From positions 1-6,516 of the forward strand of contig CACZQU010000543.1 of NCBI GenBank assembly GCA_902783305.1: a DNA stretch of 6,516 nt. The letters are read 5' to 3'. This stretch comes from an uncultured Lachnospiraceae bacterium (lineage in GTDB: Bacteria; Bacillota; Clostridia; Lachnospirales; Lachnospiraceae). This document shows, in pieces, positions 1-5,947 of this stretch. Both the position numbers and the translations under genes were made by a program. How positions within the stretch are numbered: position 1 is the stretch's first letter; each line of letters starts with the position of its first letter. The notes beneath the pieces are model-generated. The model was not told where the DNA came from. It searched no databases and saw only the letters and a program-made list of their open reading frames with translations.

Positions 1-477
1 AGGCGCGAATCTGGAATGAAGGGAGAGACGGCTGAACAGTAACGTTTCTGCCGGTTCTTTCTCCGGCGGTACCAGGCAAATCGATGCTCATACCGCGAAT
101 ATGCATTCCCGTTTTCATCAGCCAGGCTGTGCCCGGCCTGCTTGTGAACTTATACGGGAAGAACCTGTAGAAGGCGCAGTAAGCTCGCGGGAACAAATAA
201 AAGGAAAGGCATGTCTGCTCCCCGCGGGATATCCGGAAGTACTGAACTATCTGTCCCGGATATTCAATACTATAAATATAAAACATTGCTCATTGCTATA
301 GCGGCGCGCATGGCAGCATTCGCTTCTGCGGCGTACAACCGGCTCAGGTAAGCGGACAAAATACAGGCATTTCATTCGTTTGCTGTACGATCCGGAACGG
401 AATAACGCTTGTATTATACATGGAAAGAAGAAAAAAGTGAAGATCCAGTCATACATAAAATTTTTACAGATGGGATA
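1..477. other. Non-coding or undetermined stretch upstream of spoVG
   Basis: I see no gene I can support here. One plus-strand frame is open from base 1 to a TAA at 40-42 (last residues GMKGETAEQ), so it could be the tail of a gene lying outside the window, but 13 codons prove nothing. A 66-codon plus-strand frame at 101-301 has no ribosome binding site and an uneven composition, so I do not call it. A GCCGG/CCGGC hairpin with an 8-nt loop sits at about 50-67, but no T-tract follows on either strand. No tRNA arms, SRP RNA, RNase P or tmRNA signatures were recognised. The stretch grows A/T-rich from about 420 toward the spoVG promoter. Confidence 0.5.
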
Positions 478-506
478 TTCACGAGCAGGAATATGTATGA
501 TATAAT
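478..506 (+). promoter_or_regulatory. Extended -10 promoter for spoVG
   Basis: A perfect TATAAT (501-506) is preceded by TG one base upstream (498-499), giving the extended -10 form TGnTATAAT. A TTCACG hexamer (478-483) lies 17 bp upstream and matches four of six bases of the sigma-A -35 consensus. Transcription would start near 513 and leave a leader of about 90 nt. The leader contains a GCGGT/ACCGC hairpin (538-552) and a perfect 6-1-6 palindrome TATCATAATGATA (562-574), which could be an operator or chance. In Bacillus subtilis spoVG is known for sigma-H control. An AGGAATA resembling a sigma-H -35 is present at 487-493, but no matching -10 follows, so I favour sigma-A. Confidence 0.65.
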
Positions 507-603
507 ATATTTCGGCTGTTTCTGATATACTTCTGCTGCGGTCAGTCACCGCCCGTGAGGGTATCATAATGATAGTTGACTTGTTTGAAAGGGGCCAGAC
601 AAG

Positions 604-885
604 ATGAATATTACTGACGTTCGTGTAAGGAAGATTAAAAAAGAGGGTAAACTCAAAGCAGTGATATCGATCACTTTGGATGATGAATTCGTGATTCATG
701 ATATCAAAGTGATCGAAGGTGAGAAGGGATGCTTTATTGCAATGCCAAGCCGCAAGGCCAGTGACGGGGAGTTCCGTGATATTGCCCATCCGATCAATCA
801 GGAGACGAGGGAGCATATGCAGGGAATTATACTGGAAAAATACTATGAGGCTGAGGATGATGTCCTGCAGGGGGAAGAAGCCTGA
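604..885 (+). CDS. spoVG: SpoVG, small nucleic-acid-binding regulator
   Basis: This 93-residue protein matches SpoVG along nearly its whole length. It has the N-terminal ITDVRVRKI strand, the central [18 protein letters not shown] block (about residues 22-39), and the diagnostic [20 protein letters not shown] segment (46-65), followed by the C-terminal helix (about 66-83) and a short acidic tail. Length is normal for the family (about 85-100). SpoVG proteins are cytoplasmic dimers that bind DNA and RNA. In Bacillus and Staphylococcus they affect septation during sporulation, capsule and virulence genes; the exact role here is not readable from sequence. The start is supported by AAAGGGG at 588-594, nine bases before ATG. 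The gene appears monocistronic or weakly linked to the next gene, because its stop lies within a terminator-like hairpin. Its presence does not by itself prove the organism sporulates, since non-sporulating Firmicutes also keep it. Confidence 0.95.
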   Translation: MNITDVRVRKIKKEGKLKAVISITLDDEFVIHDIKVIEGEKGCFIAMPSRKASDGEFRDIAHPINQETREHMQGIILEKYYEAEDDVLQGEEA

Positions 886-900
886 GCCGGGCTTTTTCTT
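875..900 (+). terminator. Probable intrinsic terminator overlapping the spoVG stop codon
   Basis: AAGAAGCC (875-882) pairs with GGCTTTTT (890-897) with one G-U wobble, giving an 8-bp stem around a 7-nt loop, and the T-rich 3' side continues as CTT. The TGA stop of spoVG (883-885) falls in the loop, so a terminating ribosome would cover the stem. The GC core is only three pairs, so termination is probably partial and some transcripts may read into the mutase gene, for which I see no separate promoter. Confidence 0.5.
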
Positions 901-954
901 TCCTCTTCCTGTTGTCTTCCAGGTTGCGCTTCATGAAAAGGGAAGGAGTACATT

Positions 955-2526
955 ATGCAGTTTGAACAGTTATTTTCACGTCTTCAGAATGGAAATGATG
1001 TGCGGGGGATCGCTGTCGATTCTCCGGAGGAAAGAATTACGTTGACGGAGGATATGGCCGCGTTTATCGCCGCGGCTTTCGCCCGTCACATGGCAGCCGC
1101 GGCAGGAAAGCCCGAAAAGGAGCTGAGAATCGGTATCGGTCATGACAGCCGCGTCAGCGCTCCCTCGATTCAGGCAGGGTGTCTTAAAGGTCTTTCCGGG
1201 ACACAGGTCTGCCTGTGCGGGCTTGCATCCACACCCTCCATGTTCCAGTCTACCGTCTATGAGGAGAGCGCTTTTGACGCTTCCATTATGATTACCGCCA
1301 GTCATCTTCCGTATAACCGTAACGGCCTGAAGTTTTTCACCCGGGAGGGAGGCATGGAAAAGGATGCGCTGACGGCGATCCTGAAGGATGCGGCAAGCCT
1401 TGCCAAAGAGTATGGCACGGAGGATGAGGAGAAAATTATCGCTTATGGCCGTCCGGCTCAGGCCGGAGGAAGTGTGGAAGAGTTCGACCTGGTCAGTGTG
1501 TATTGCCGTCATATGCGGGACTATGTCTGCAGCCAGGTTCAGGCGGAGGACTATGAGCATCCGCTGACAGGACTCCACATCGTACTCGACGCGGGGAACG
1601 GCGCGGCTGGTTTCTTTGCCGGCGGTATCCTGGAAGCTTTGGGCGCCGATATCTCCGGAAGCGTATTCCTGGAGCCGGATGGAATGTTCCCTAATCATGT
1701 ACCGAATCCCGAAAACGAGACGGCGATGGAAGCGATCCGCAAAGCGACGTTAGACGCGGGAGCGGATCTGGGCGTCATCTTCGACTGTGACGGTGACCGG
1801 GGAGCAGTTGTCTTTTCGGATGGATCCGAGGTCAACAGAAACCGGCTGATCGCGGTCCTGGCGAGGATTATTTCCCAGAGTCATCCAGGCTCCACTATTG
1901 TCACGGATTCGGTGACCAGTGATGAGCTGGCGGTGTTCCTGGAGAAGGTTCTTGGGATGAAGCATCTGCGCTTCAAACGCGGTTACAAAAATGTCATCAA
2001 CAAGGGAATAGAGCTGAATGCCCAGGGTGAGGACTGCGAGCTTGCGATTGAAACCTCCGGACATGGAGCATTCAAGGACAACTATTTCTCCGATGACGGC
2101 GCATATATCAGTATTAAAATAATCTGTGAAATGGCAAAGCTCCGCCGTCAGGGACGCAAAATCGAGGAGCTGCTCGATGGTCTGGATGAGCCTGCTCAGG
2201 CTGAGGAAATGAGGCTGAGGATTCTTCCTCCAGGAGAAGGAGACGAGGATCAGAGGGATTTCAAGGAATATGGCGCTCAGGTGATCCGGGATTTCGGGGA
2301 ATTTGCCGCTTCAGAGGAGAAATTCCACGTTGTACAGCCGAATTATGAAGGCGTCCGGGTATCCTTTGACGATCCTGAAGTAAAAGGTTGGATTTTGGTT
2401 CGACAATCCTTGCACGATCCGGAAATTCCTGTTAATATAGAAGCGAAGGAAGAAGGCGGCGCAGCGGTCATCCGTGCCCGTGTGAAGCCTTTCTTCGATC
2501 GCTATTGCAGGCTTCAGGAGAAGTAA
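955..2526 (+). CDS. Alpha-D-phosphohexomutase (phosphomannomutase/phosphoglucomutase family)
   Basis: Enzymes of this family move phosphate between C1 and C6 of hexoses in the cytoplasm, through a phosphoserine. The signature loops appear in order in this 523-residue protein: an N-terminal NDVRG (14-18), the catalytic loop TASHLPYNRNGLK with phosphoserine candidate Ser116, the metal loop DCDGDR (Asp277, Asp279, Asp281), the sugar-specificity loop ETSGHGA (366-372), and a domain-4 phosphate loop RQSLHDP (483-489). The last loop differs from the common RxSGTEP form. It resembles a subgroup I recall with an LRLSLHDP-type loop, so substrate (glucose, mannose or glucosamine phosphate) should not be assigned from the family name. 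The catalytic loop has Leu where Asn is usual (SHNP to SHLP). AAGGAG at 943-948, six bases before ATG, fixes the start. No terminator is obvious before fba, so the two may be co-transcribed. Confidence 0.9.
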   Translation: MQFEQLFSRLQNGNDVRGIAVDSPEERITLTEDMAAFIAAAFARHMAAAAGKPEKELRIGIGHDSRVSAPSIQAGCLKGLSGTQVCLCGLASTPSMFQSTVYEESAFDASIMITASHLPYNRNGLKFFTREGGMEKDALTAILKDAASLAKEYGTEDEEKIIAYGRPAQAGGSVEEFDLVSVYCRHMRDYVCSQVQAEDYEHPLTGLHIVLDAGNGAAGFFAGGILEALGADISGSVFLEPDGMFPNHVPNPENETAMEAIRKATLDAGADLGVIFDCDGDRGAVVFSDGSEVNRNRLIAVLARIISQSHPGSTIVTDSVTSDELAVFLEKVLGMKHLRFKRGYKNVINKGIELNAQGEDCELAIETSGHGAFKDNYFSDDGAYISIKIICEMAKLRRQGRKIEELLDGLDEPAQAEEMRLRILPPGEGDEDQRDFKEYGAQVIRDFGEFAASEEKFHVVQPNYEGVRVSFDDPEVKGWILVRQSLHDPEIPVNIEAKEEGGAAVIRARVKPFFDRYCRLQEK

Positions 2527-2622
2527 AAGTGAAGCTGAACCCCAAGACCAGCCACGCCTGGCAGCATGAGCCTCCTTCGGACAGGAGACAGGATTACGGG
2601 CCGGGCATCTGGCATCCAAAGA

Positions 2623-2629
2623 AAAGGAG
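2623..2629 (+). promoter_or_regulatory. Ribosome binding site that sets the fba start
   Basis: AAAGGAG ends directly against an in-frame ATG at 2630, leaving no spacer, but lies nine bases before a second in-frame ATG at 2639. The second ATG therefore starts the protein (MPLVTTTEMF), which matches the usual beginning of Clostridia aldolases. The upstream ATG would add MFA. Confidence 0.85.
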
Positions 2630-2638
2630 ATGTTTGCC

Positions 2639-3577
2639 ATGCCATTAGTAACCACAACTGAGATGTTTAAGAAAGCTTATGCCGGCGGTTATGCAATCGG
2701 CGCGTTCAATGTCAACAATATGGAGATCGTTCAGGGTATCACTGAAGCAGCTGCAGAGCTGAAGAGCCCGGTTATCCTTCAGGCTTCCGCAGGCGCAAGG
2801 AAATTTGCGAAGCCGGCTTATCTGATGAAGCTGGTCGAGGCGGCTGTGATTGACTGCCCGGATATCCCGATCGCCATGCATCTGGATCACGGCGCAGACT
2901 TCGAAATCTGCAAGTCCTGCATTGACAACGGATTTACCTCCGTCATGATCGACGCATCCAGCAAATCCTTCGAAGACAATATCGCTGTGACGAAGCAGGT
3001 CGTCGAGTATGCGCATGCCCGCGGCGTTGTCGTAGAGGCAGAGCTTGGCTCCCTGGCCGGCATTGAGGATGATGTCAATGTCTCCGCTGAGGATTCCTCC
3101 TACACCCGTCCCGAAGAGGTTGAGGAGTTTGTCTCCAGGACCGGTGTGGACTCCCTTGCCATCGCCATCGGTACCTCTCACGGCGCGTTCAAGTTCAAAC
3201 CGGGTACAGACCCGCAGCTTCGCTTCGACATCCTTGAAGAGGTTTCCAGGAGACTTCCTGAGTTCCCGATCGTCCTTCACGGCGCATCCTCTGTTCCGCA
3301 GCAGTATGTCAAGATCATCAATGCCAACGGCGGCAAGCTTGTTGACGCGATTGGTGTTCCGGAAGATCAGCTCCGTCAGGCAGCAAGGCTTGCGGTCTGC
3401 AAGATCAATATTGACTCCGACCTCCGCCTTGGCTTCACGGCCGGGATCCGTTCCACTCTGATTGAGAAGCCTGAGATGTTTGATCCGAGAGGATATCTCA
3501 CTGTTGCACGCCAGAATGTCAAAGATGTTGTCACTCATAAGATCAAAGACGTTCTTGGTTCCGAAGGGAAAGCCTGA
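2639..3577 (+). CDS. fba: Class II fructose-1,6-bisphosphate aldolase
   Basis: The enzyme cleaves fructose 1,6-bisphosphate into dihydroxyacetone phosphate and glyceraldehyde 3-phosphate in glycolysis, and runs in reverse in gluconeogenesis. The 312-residue product is a zinc-dependent TIM barrel. Visible motifs are GAFNVNN (21-27), HLDHG (81-85) with catalytic Asp83 and zinc ligand His84, EAELGSLAGIED (133-144), IGTSHG (177-182) with zinc ligand His181, LHGASS (213-218) with zinc ligand His214, and the phosphate-binding KINIDSDLR near the C-terminus. All expected metal ligands are present and length is normal, so it should be active. It follows the mutase by 112 bp with no clear terminator or promoter between them, and a strong terminator ends it. 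The tagatose-bisphosphate aldolase subgroup is closely related, but the N-terminus and isolated housekeeping context favour Fba. Confidence 0.95.
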   Translation: MPLVTTTEMFKKAYAGGYAIGAFNVNNMEIVQGITEAAAELKSPVILQASAGARKFAKPAYLMKLVEAAVIDCPDIPIAMHLDHGADFEICKSCIDNGFTSVMIDASSKSFEDNIAVTKQVVEYAHARGVVVEAELGSLAGIEDDVNVSAEDSSYTRPEEVEEFVSRTGVDSLAIAIGTSHGAFKFKPGTDPQLRFDILEEVSRRLPEFPIVLHGASSVPQQYVKIINANGGKLVDAIGVPEDQLRQAARLAVCKINIDSDLRLGFTAGIRSTLIEKPEMFDPRGYLTVARQNVKDVVTHKIKDVLGSEGKA

Positions 3578-3596
3578 TCGTTTTTTGAGTTTTTCC

Positions 3597-3627
3597 GGGG
3601 GACTGCCTGAGGGCAGTTCCCCTTTTT
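3597..3627 (+). terminator. Intrinsic terminator after fba
   Basis: GGGGGACTGCC (3597-3607) pairs with GGCAGTTCCCC (3612-3622), an 11-bp stem with one G-U pair and a TGAG loop, followed by five T (3623-3627). It begins 19 bases after the fba stop and ends the upstream transcription unit. Confidence 0.9.
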
Positions 3628-3628
3628 C

Positions 3629-3706
3629 GTGGGGGGAGTCATGGGGATGGTTCTCACTGGTTCACCTCTGGCGAGTCAGTGAGAACCGTCCCCATGACTC
3701 CCCCAC
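3629..3706. repeat. REP/MITE-like near-perfect palindrome
   Basis: The left arm (3629-3659) and right arm (3677-3706) are inverted copies over about 30 bp. They differ by one extra G in the G-run and one T/C change that still allows a G-U pair in RNA. The 17-nt centre (3660-3676) can form a further small CTC/GAG hairpin. The arms carry the core GGGGACGGTTCTC (right arm read on the minus strand), which I recall from extragenic palindromes linked to Y1/RAYT-type transposases in many bacteria; this is memory, not a search result. It has no T-tract and so is not a terminator. It fills most of the gap between the fba terminator and the phosphatase ribosome binding site. No target duplication is evident. 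Confidence 0.8.
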
Positions 3707-3716
3707 CCCAGGAAAT

Positions 3717-3723
3717 AAGGAGG
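3717..3723 (+). promoter_or_regulatory. Ribosome binding site that sets a TTG start
   Basis: AAGGAGG is a near-complete Shine-Dalgarno sequence lying six bases before TTG at 3730. It sits 10 bases after the end of the palindrome. The in-frame upstream GTG at 3679 lies inside the right arm of the palindrome and has no such site, so the TTG is the better start. Confidence 0.8.
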
Positions 3724-3729
3724 CCTCTT

Positions 3730-4467
3730 TTGAAACTTCTGATTATACGACATGCTGAGCCGAATTATACGAAGGATTCCCTGACGCCGAAGGGGTGGAG
3801 GGAGCAGGAGCTGCTGGCCGGGAGACTGGCACAGATCCCGATTGACAAATTTTATGTATCTCCGCTGGGGAGAGCCAGTGACACGGCGCGGGATACTCTC
3901 GCGCAAAAGAAAATGGAAGCCGAGGTGAAGCCGTGGCTCAGGGAATTTGATACGAAAAAAATCCTGAGACCGGATGCCGGCGGCGTTAGACGGATACCCT
4001 GGGACTGGCTGCCGGAGGACTGGCTTACGGATGAACGCCTGCTGGACCGCCTTCGCTGGGGTGAGAATGAACAGATGGCGGAAGCCGGTGTGAAAGAGTG
4101 CTATGACGAAGTGACATCGGGACTGGATCAGCTTCTGGAGACACATGGCTACCGCCGGACAGGTGAGTGGTATGCGGCTGAGCGACCCAACCATGAAACG
4201 GTGGCATTTTTCTGTCATCATGGTGCAGCCTGCGTGATCCTGAGCCATCTTCTCCATATTCCGGTGATGACGTTGTGGCATGGGGTGGCTCTTCTTCCGA
4301 CGTCTGTGACCACTCTCGTGACGGAGGAACGGCGCCGGGGAAAGGCTGTGTTCCGCGCGCTCGAGATCGGAAGCCTGTATCATCTGTACGCGGCGGGCGA
4401 GAAGCCGTCTTTTTCTGCCCGGTTCAGCGAATGCTATACCGATACCGACGAATGCCGGCTGGATTAA
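3730..4467 (+). CDS. Histidine phosphatase family protein (phosphoglycerate mutase-like fold)
   Basis: From the TTG start the protein is 245 residues and begins LKLLIIRHAEPNY, with the phosphohistidine candidate His8 in the RHA motif (usually RHG). The supporting active-site residues are present: Arg7, Arg48 in SPLGRA, Glu72 in LREF, and the second histidine in CHHG (His163 or His164). The longer middle region (about 80-155, with PWDWLPEDW) and the C-terminal LYAAGEKPSFSARF resemble a histidine phosphatase subgroup I recall as common in Lachnospiraceae, where 240-250 residues is normal. The substrate is unknown; the lack of an RHGxSxWN motif argues against glycolytic phosphoglycerate mutase despite the fba neighbour. 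It is probably cytoplasmic, with no signal peptide. A terminator and a large palindrome lie directly upstream and I see no promoter between them and the gene, so expression may rely on read-through or an atypical promoter. Confidence 0.88.
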   Translation: MKLLIIRHAEPNYTKDSLTPKGWREQELLAGRLAQIPIDKFYVSPLGRASDTARDTLAQKKMEAEVKPWLREFDTKKILRPDAGGVRRIPWDWLPEDWLTDERLLDRLRWGENEQMAEAGVKECYDEVTSGLDQLLETHGYRRTGEWYAAERPNHETVAFFCHHGAACVILSHLLHIPVMTLWHGVALLPTSVTTLVTEERRRGKAVFRALEIGSLYHLYAAGEKPSFSARFSECYTDTDECRLD

Positions 4468-4476
4468 GAAGAAAAC

Positions 4477-4505
4477 TGGATATTTCTGAACGGGTATGCT
4501 ATACT
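4477..4505 (+). promoter_or_regulatory. Extended -10 promoter for hom
   Basis: TATACT (4500-4505) preceded by TGC (4497-4499) forms an extended -10, and TGGATA (4477-4482), 17 bp upstream, matches four of six -35 bases. Transcription would begin near 4512, giving a leader of only about 19 nt. That leaves no room for a T-box, riboswitch or attenuator, which is notable for an amino-acid biosynthesis gene. The promoter starts just after the phosphatase stop codon (4465-4467). Confidence 0.6.
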
Positions 4506-4517
4506 TACTCCATTGAT

Positions 4518-4523
4518 GGAGGG
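4518..4523 (+). promoter_or_regulatory. Ribosome binding site that sets the hom start
   Basis: GGAGGG lies seven bases before ATG at 4531. In-frame TTG (4513) and ATG (4516) codons lie upstream of or overlap this site, so they are not credible starts. The ATG at 4531 places MIKTAILGLGNVG at the N-terminus, as expected for the dinucleotide-binding domain. Confidence 0.85.
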
Positions 4524-4530
4524 AAAACAC

Positions 4531-5745
4531 ATGATCAAAACAGCAATATTAGGATTAGGCAATGTAGGAAAAGGCGTCGCCAGCGTTCTTACCGGCAATC
4601 GGGCGGAGATTGCGAGAAAGGTGCCCGGAGGGTTGGAGCTGGGATATATTCTGGATATCCGTGACTTCCCGGACAGTCCCTTTGCGGATAAGGTGACACA
4701 TGATTATGAGGAGATCCTTAATGATCCTGAAGTTAAAGTCATCTGCGAGACCATGGGAGGCAAAGAACCGGCTTTTACTTTTTCCAGAAGAGCTCTCGAG
4801 AAGGGGATTAGTGTATGCACCTCCAACAAGGAGCTGGTGGAGGCCCGGGGAAGGGAACTGCTTGAGATTGCCCGGGAGCATAATTGCAGCTATCTGTTTG
4901 AAGCCAGTGTAGGGGGAGGAATCCCTCTTATTGCTCCGCTTCTGAACTGCCTGGAGCAGGAGCGGATCTCTTCGATTTTCGGTATTCTTAACGGCACGAC
5001 CAATTACATTCTTACCAAAATGGATCGTTTCGGGGCAGGCTATGAAGAAGTCCTGAAGGAGGCACAGGAGCTCGGGTATGCCGAGCGCAATCCTGAGGCG
5101 GATGTGGAAGGCTACGACACAGGACGGAAGATAGCGATTCTGTCCTCCCTGGTGAGCGGGAAAACCGTACGCTTTGAAGATACGTATACAGAAGGGATCA
5201 CAAAAATCTGTCCTGCAGATTTTGTCTATGCCGAGGAACATCACTATTGCATCAAGCTGCTTGGCATAAGCAGCCGCATGGAGGATGAGAGCTTCAATGT
5301 GCTTACAGCGCCATATCTGGTACCGCAAGGCCATCCCCTGTACGCGGTGAGCGATGTGTTTAATGGTATCTTTATTCACGGAAACATGGTGGATGATCTG
5401 ATGTTCTATGGCCGGGGAGCAGGTACTCTTCCGACCGGATCAGCAGTTGTCGCCGACATGATCCAGGCAGCCCTGAGCATCGGGAAGACGATCCCGATCC
5501 GCTGGGATAAGGAACGGGTTGACCTGAAGCCTCACAGCGAGCTGGTCAGCACCTTCTTTGTCCGGACAGATTTGTCAGAGCAGGAAGCAGTCCGCAAAGC
5601 CTTCGACGGCAAAATTGCCGACGACTGGTCGCTCCCGGCGTTCCCTGATGAATATGCTTTCCTCACCGGTCCGATGAGCGAGGCTGAGTTTGCGGCCCTG
5701 GCGGAGAAACTGAAGTTCAAGACCCGCATCCGTGTGCTGTGCTGA
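4531..5745 (+). CDS. hom: Homoserine dehydrogenase
   Basis: The enzyme reduces aspartate 4-semialdehyde to homoserine with NAD(P)H, the branch point to threonine and methionine. The 404-residue product has the N-terminal Rossmann motif GLGNVGKG (8-15), SNKELV with conserved Lys100, the catalytic-domain NGTTNYIL (154-161), and the family signature LGYAERNPEADVEGYDTGRK (181-200), whose final Lys200 matches the catalytic lysine. All key residues are present. The last 70 or so residues (about 333-404) read as a short beta-alpha-beta tail where many bacterial Hom proteins carry a threonine-sensing ACT domain, but the typical ACT glycine-rich signature is not clear, so feedback control may differ. 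It has its own promoter and no adjacent threonine genes in the window. An ACT-domain gene that I recall often lying beside hom in related bacteria is absent upstream. A convergent gene follows. Confidence 0.95.
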   Translation: MIKTAILGLGNVGKGVASVLTGNRAEIARKVPGGLELGYILDIRDFPDSPFADKVTHDYEEILNDPEVKVICETMGGKEPAFTFSRRALEKGISVCTSNKELVEARGRELLEIAREHNCSYLFEASVGGGIPLIAPLLNCLEQERISSIFGILNGTTNYILTKMDRFGAGYEEVLKEAQELGYAERNPEADVEGYDTGRKIAILSSLVSGKTVRFEDTYTEGITKICPADFVYAEEHHYCIKLLGISSRMEDESFNVLTAPYLVPQGHPLYAVSDVFNGIFIHGNMVDDLMFYGRGAGTLPTGSAVVADMIQAALSIGKTIPIRWDKERVDLKPHSELVSTFFVRTDLSEQEAVRKAFDGKIADDWSLPAFPDEYAFLTGPMSEAEFAALAEKLKFKTRIRVLC

Positions 5746-5787
5746 ACCTGGGAAAAGCTGTATCCCCGTTTTATCTTACATGAATCA

Positions 5788-5835
5788 CGGGCGCTGCCCG
5801 CTTTGGAGCTCTGCAGGGAATTTGTGCACAGCTCC
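5788..5835 (+). other. Two small hairpins after hom
   Basis: CGGGC/GCCCG with a 3-nt loop (5788-5800) is followed by CTTT, a weak terminator-like shape. Then GGAGCT (5805-5810) pairs with AGCTCC (5830-5835), extended past a C-C mismatch by TGCA/TGCA (5812-5815 with 5825-5828), with no T-tract. They may be remnants, transcript 3'-end structures or chance; the main terminator lies just downstream. Confidence 0.35.
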
Positions 5836-5854
5836 TTAATCAGCCGTAAATAAG

Positions 5855-5932
5855 AAAAAGCCTGATTTCAATGACAACCCTTTGCAAATCCCTTCAAGGG
5901 AAAGCCGGGTTGTCATGGGAATCAGGCTTTTT
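5855..5932. terminator. Bidirectional terminator between convergent genes
   Basis: The 26-nt arms at 5855-5880 and 5907-5932 pair along their length with one mismatch (A-G) and one G-U wobble. The 26-nt loop holds a smaller CCCTT/AAGGG hairpin. The outer pairs are A5-GCCTGA with TCAGGC-T5, so each strand ends the stem in a T-tract (plus: about 5928-5933; minus: the complement of 5855-5859). It can stop hom transcripts from the left and the minus-strand gene from the right. The stem is much longer than most terminators need. Confidence 0.85.
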
Positions 5933-5947
5933 TATATTTCTGTATTC

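Noticed and set aside
101..301. A 66-codon plus-strand open frame
   Set aside because: No Shine-Dalgarno before the ATG, no recognisable motif, and irregular composition.
487..512. A sigma-H promoter for spoVG as in Bacillus subtilis
   Set aside because: AGGAATA resembles the sigma-H -35, but no GAAT-type -10 lies at the right distance, while a perfect extended sigma-A -10 overlaps.
247..816. A 189-codon minus-strand open frame
   Set aside because: It lies antisense to the spoVG promoter and most of spoVG, has no family resemblance, a hydrophobic and Phe-run-rich composition from A/T-rich promoter DNA, and no ribosome binding site that I can see.
2527..2622. A terminator or promoter between the mutase and fba genes
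   Set aside because: Only short stems (GCCA/TGGC, CTCCT/AGGAG) without a T-tract and no -10-like hexamer were seen.
2645..3538. A 297-codon minus-strand frame opposite fba
   Set aside because: It is the mirror of a strongly conserved aldolase gene and results from its codon bias; every aldolase motif is on the plus strand.
3676..4530. A 284-codon minus-strand frame opposite the phosphatase
   Set aside because: The plus strand carries complete histidine phosphatase motifs and a strong ribosome binding site; the minus product resembles nothing known to me.
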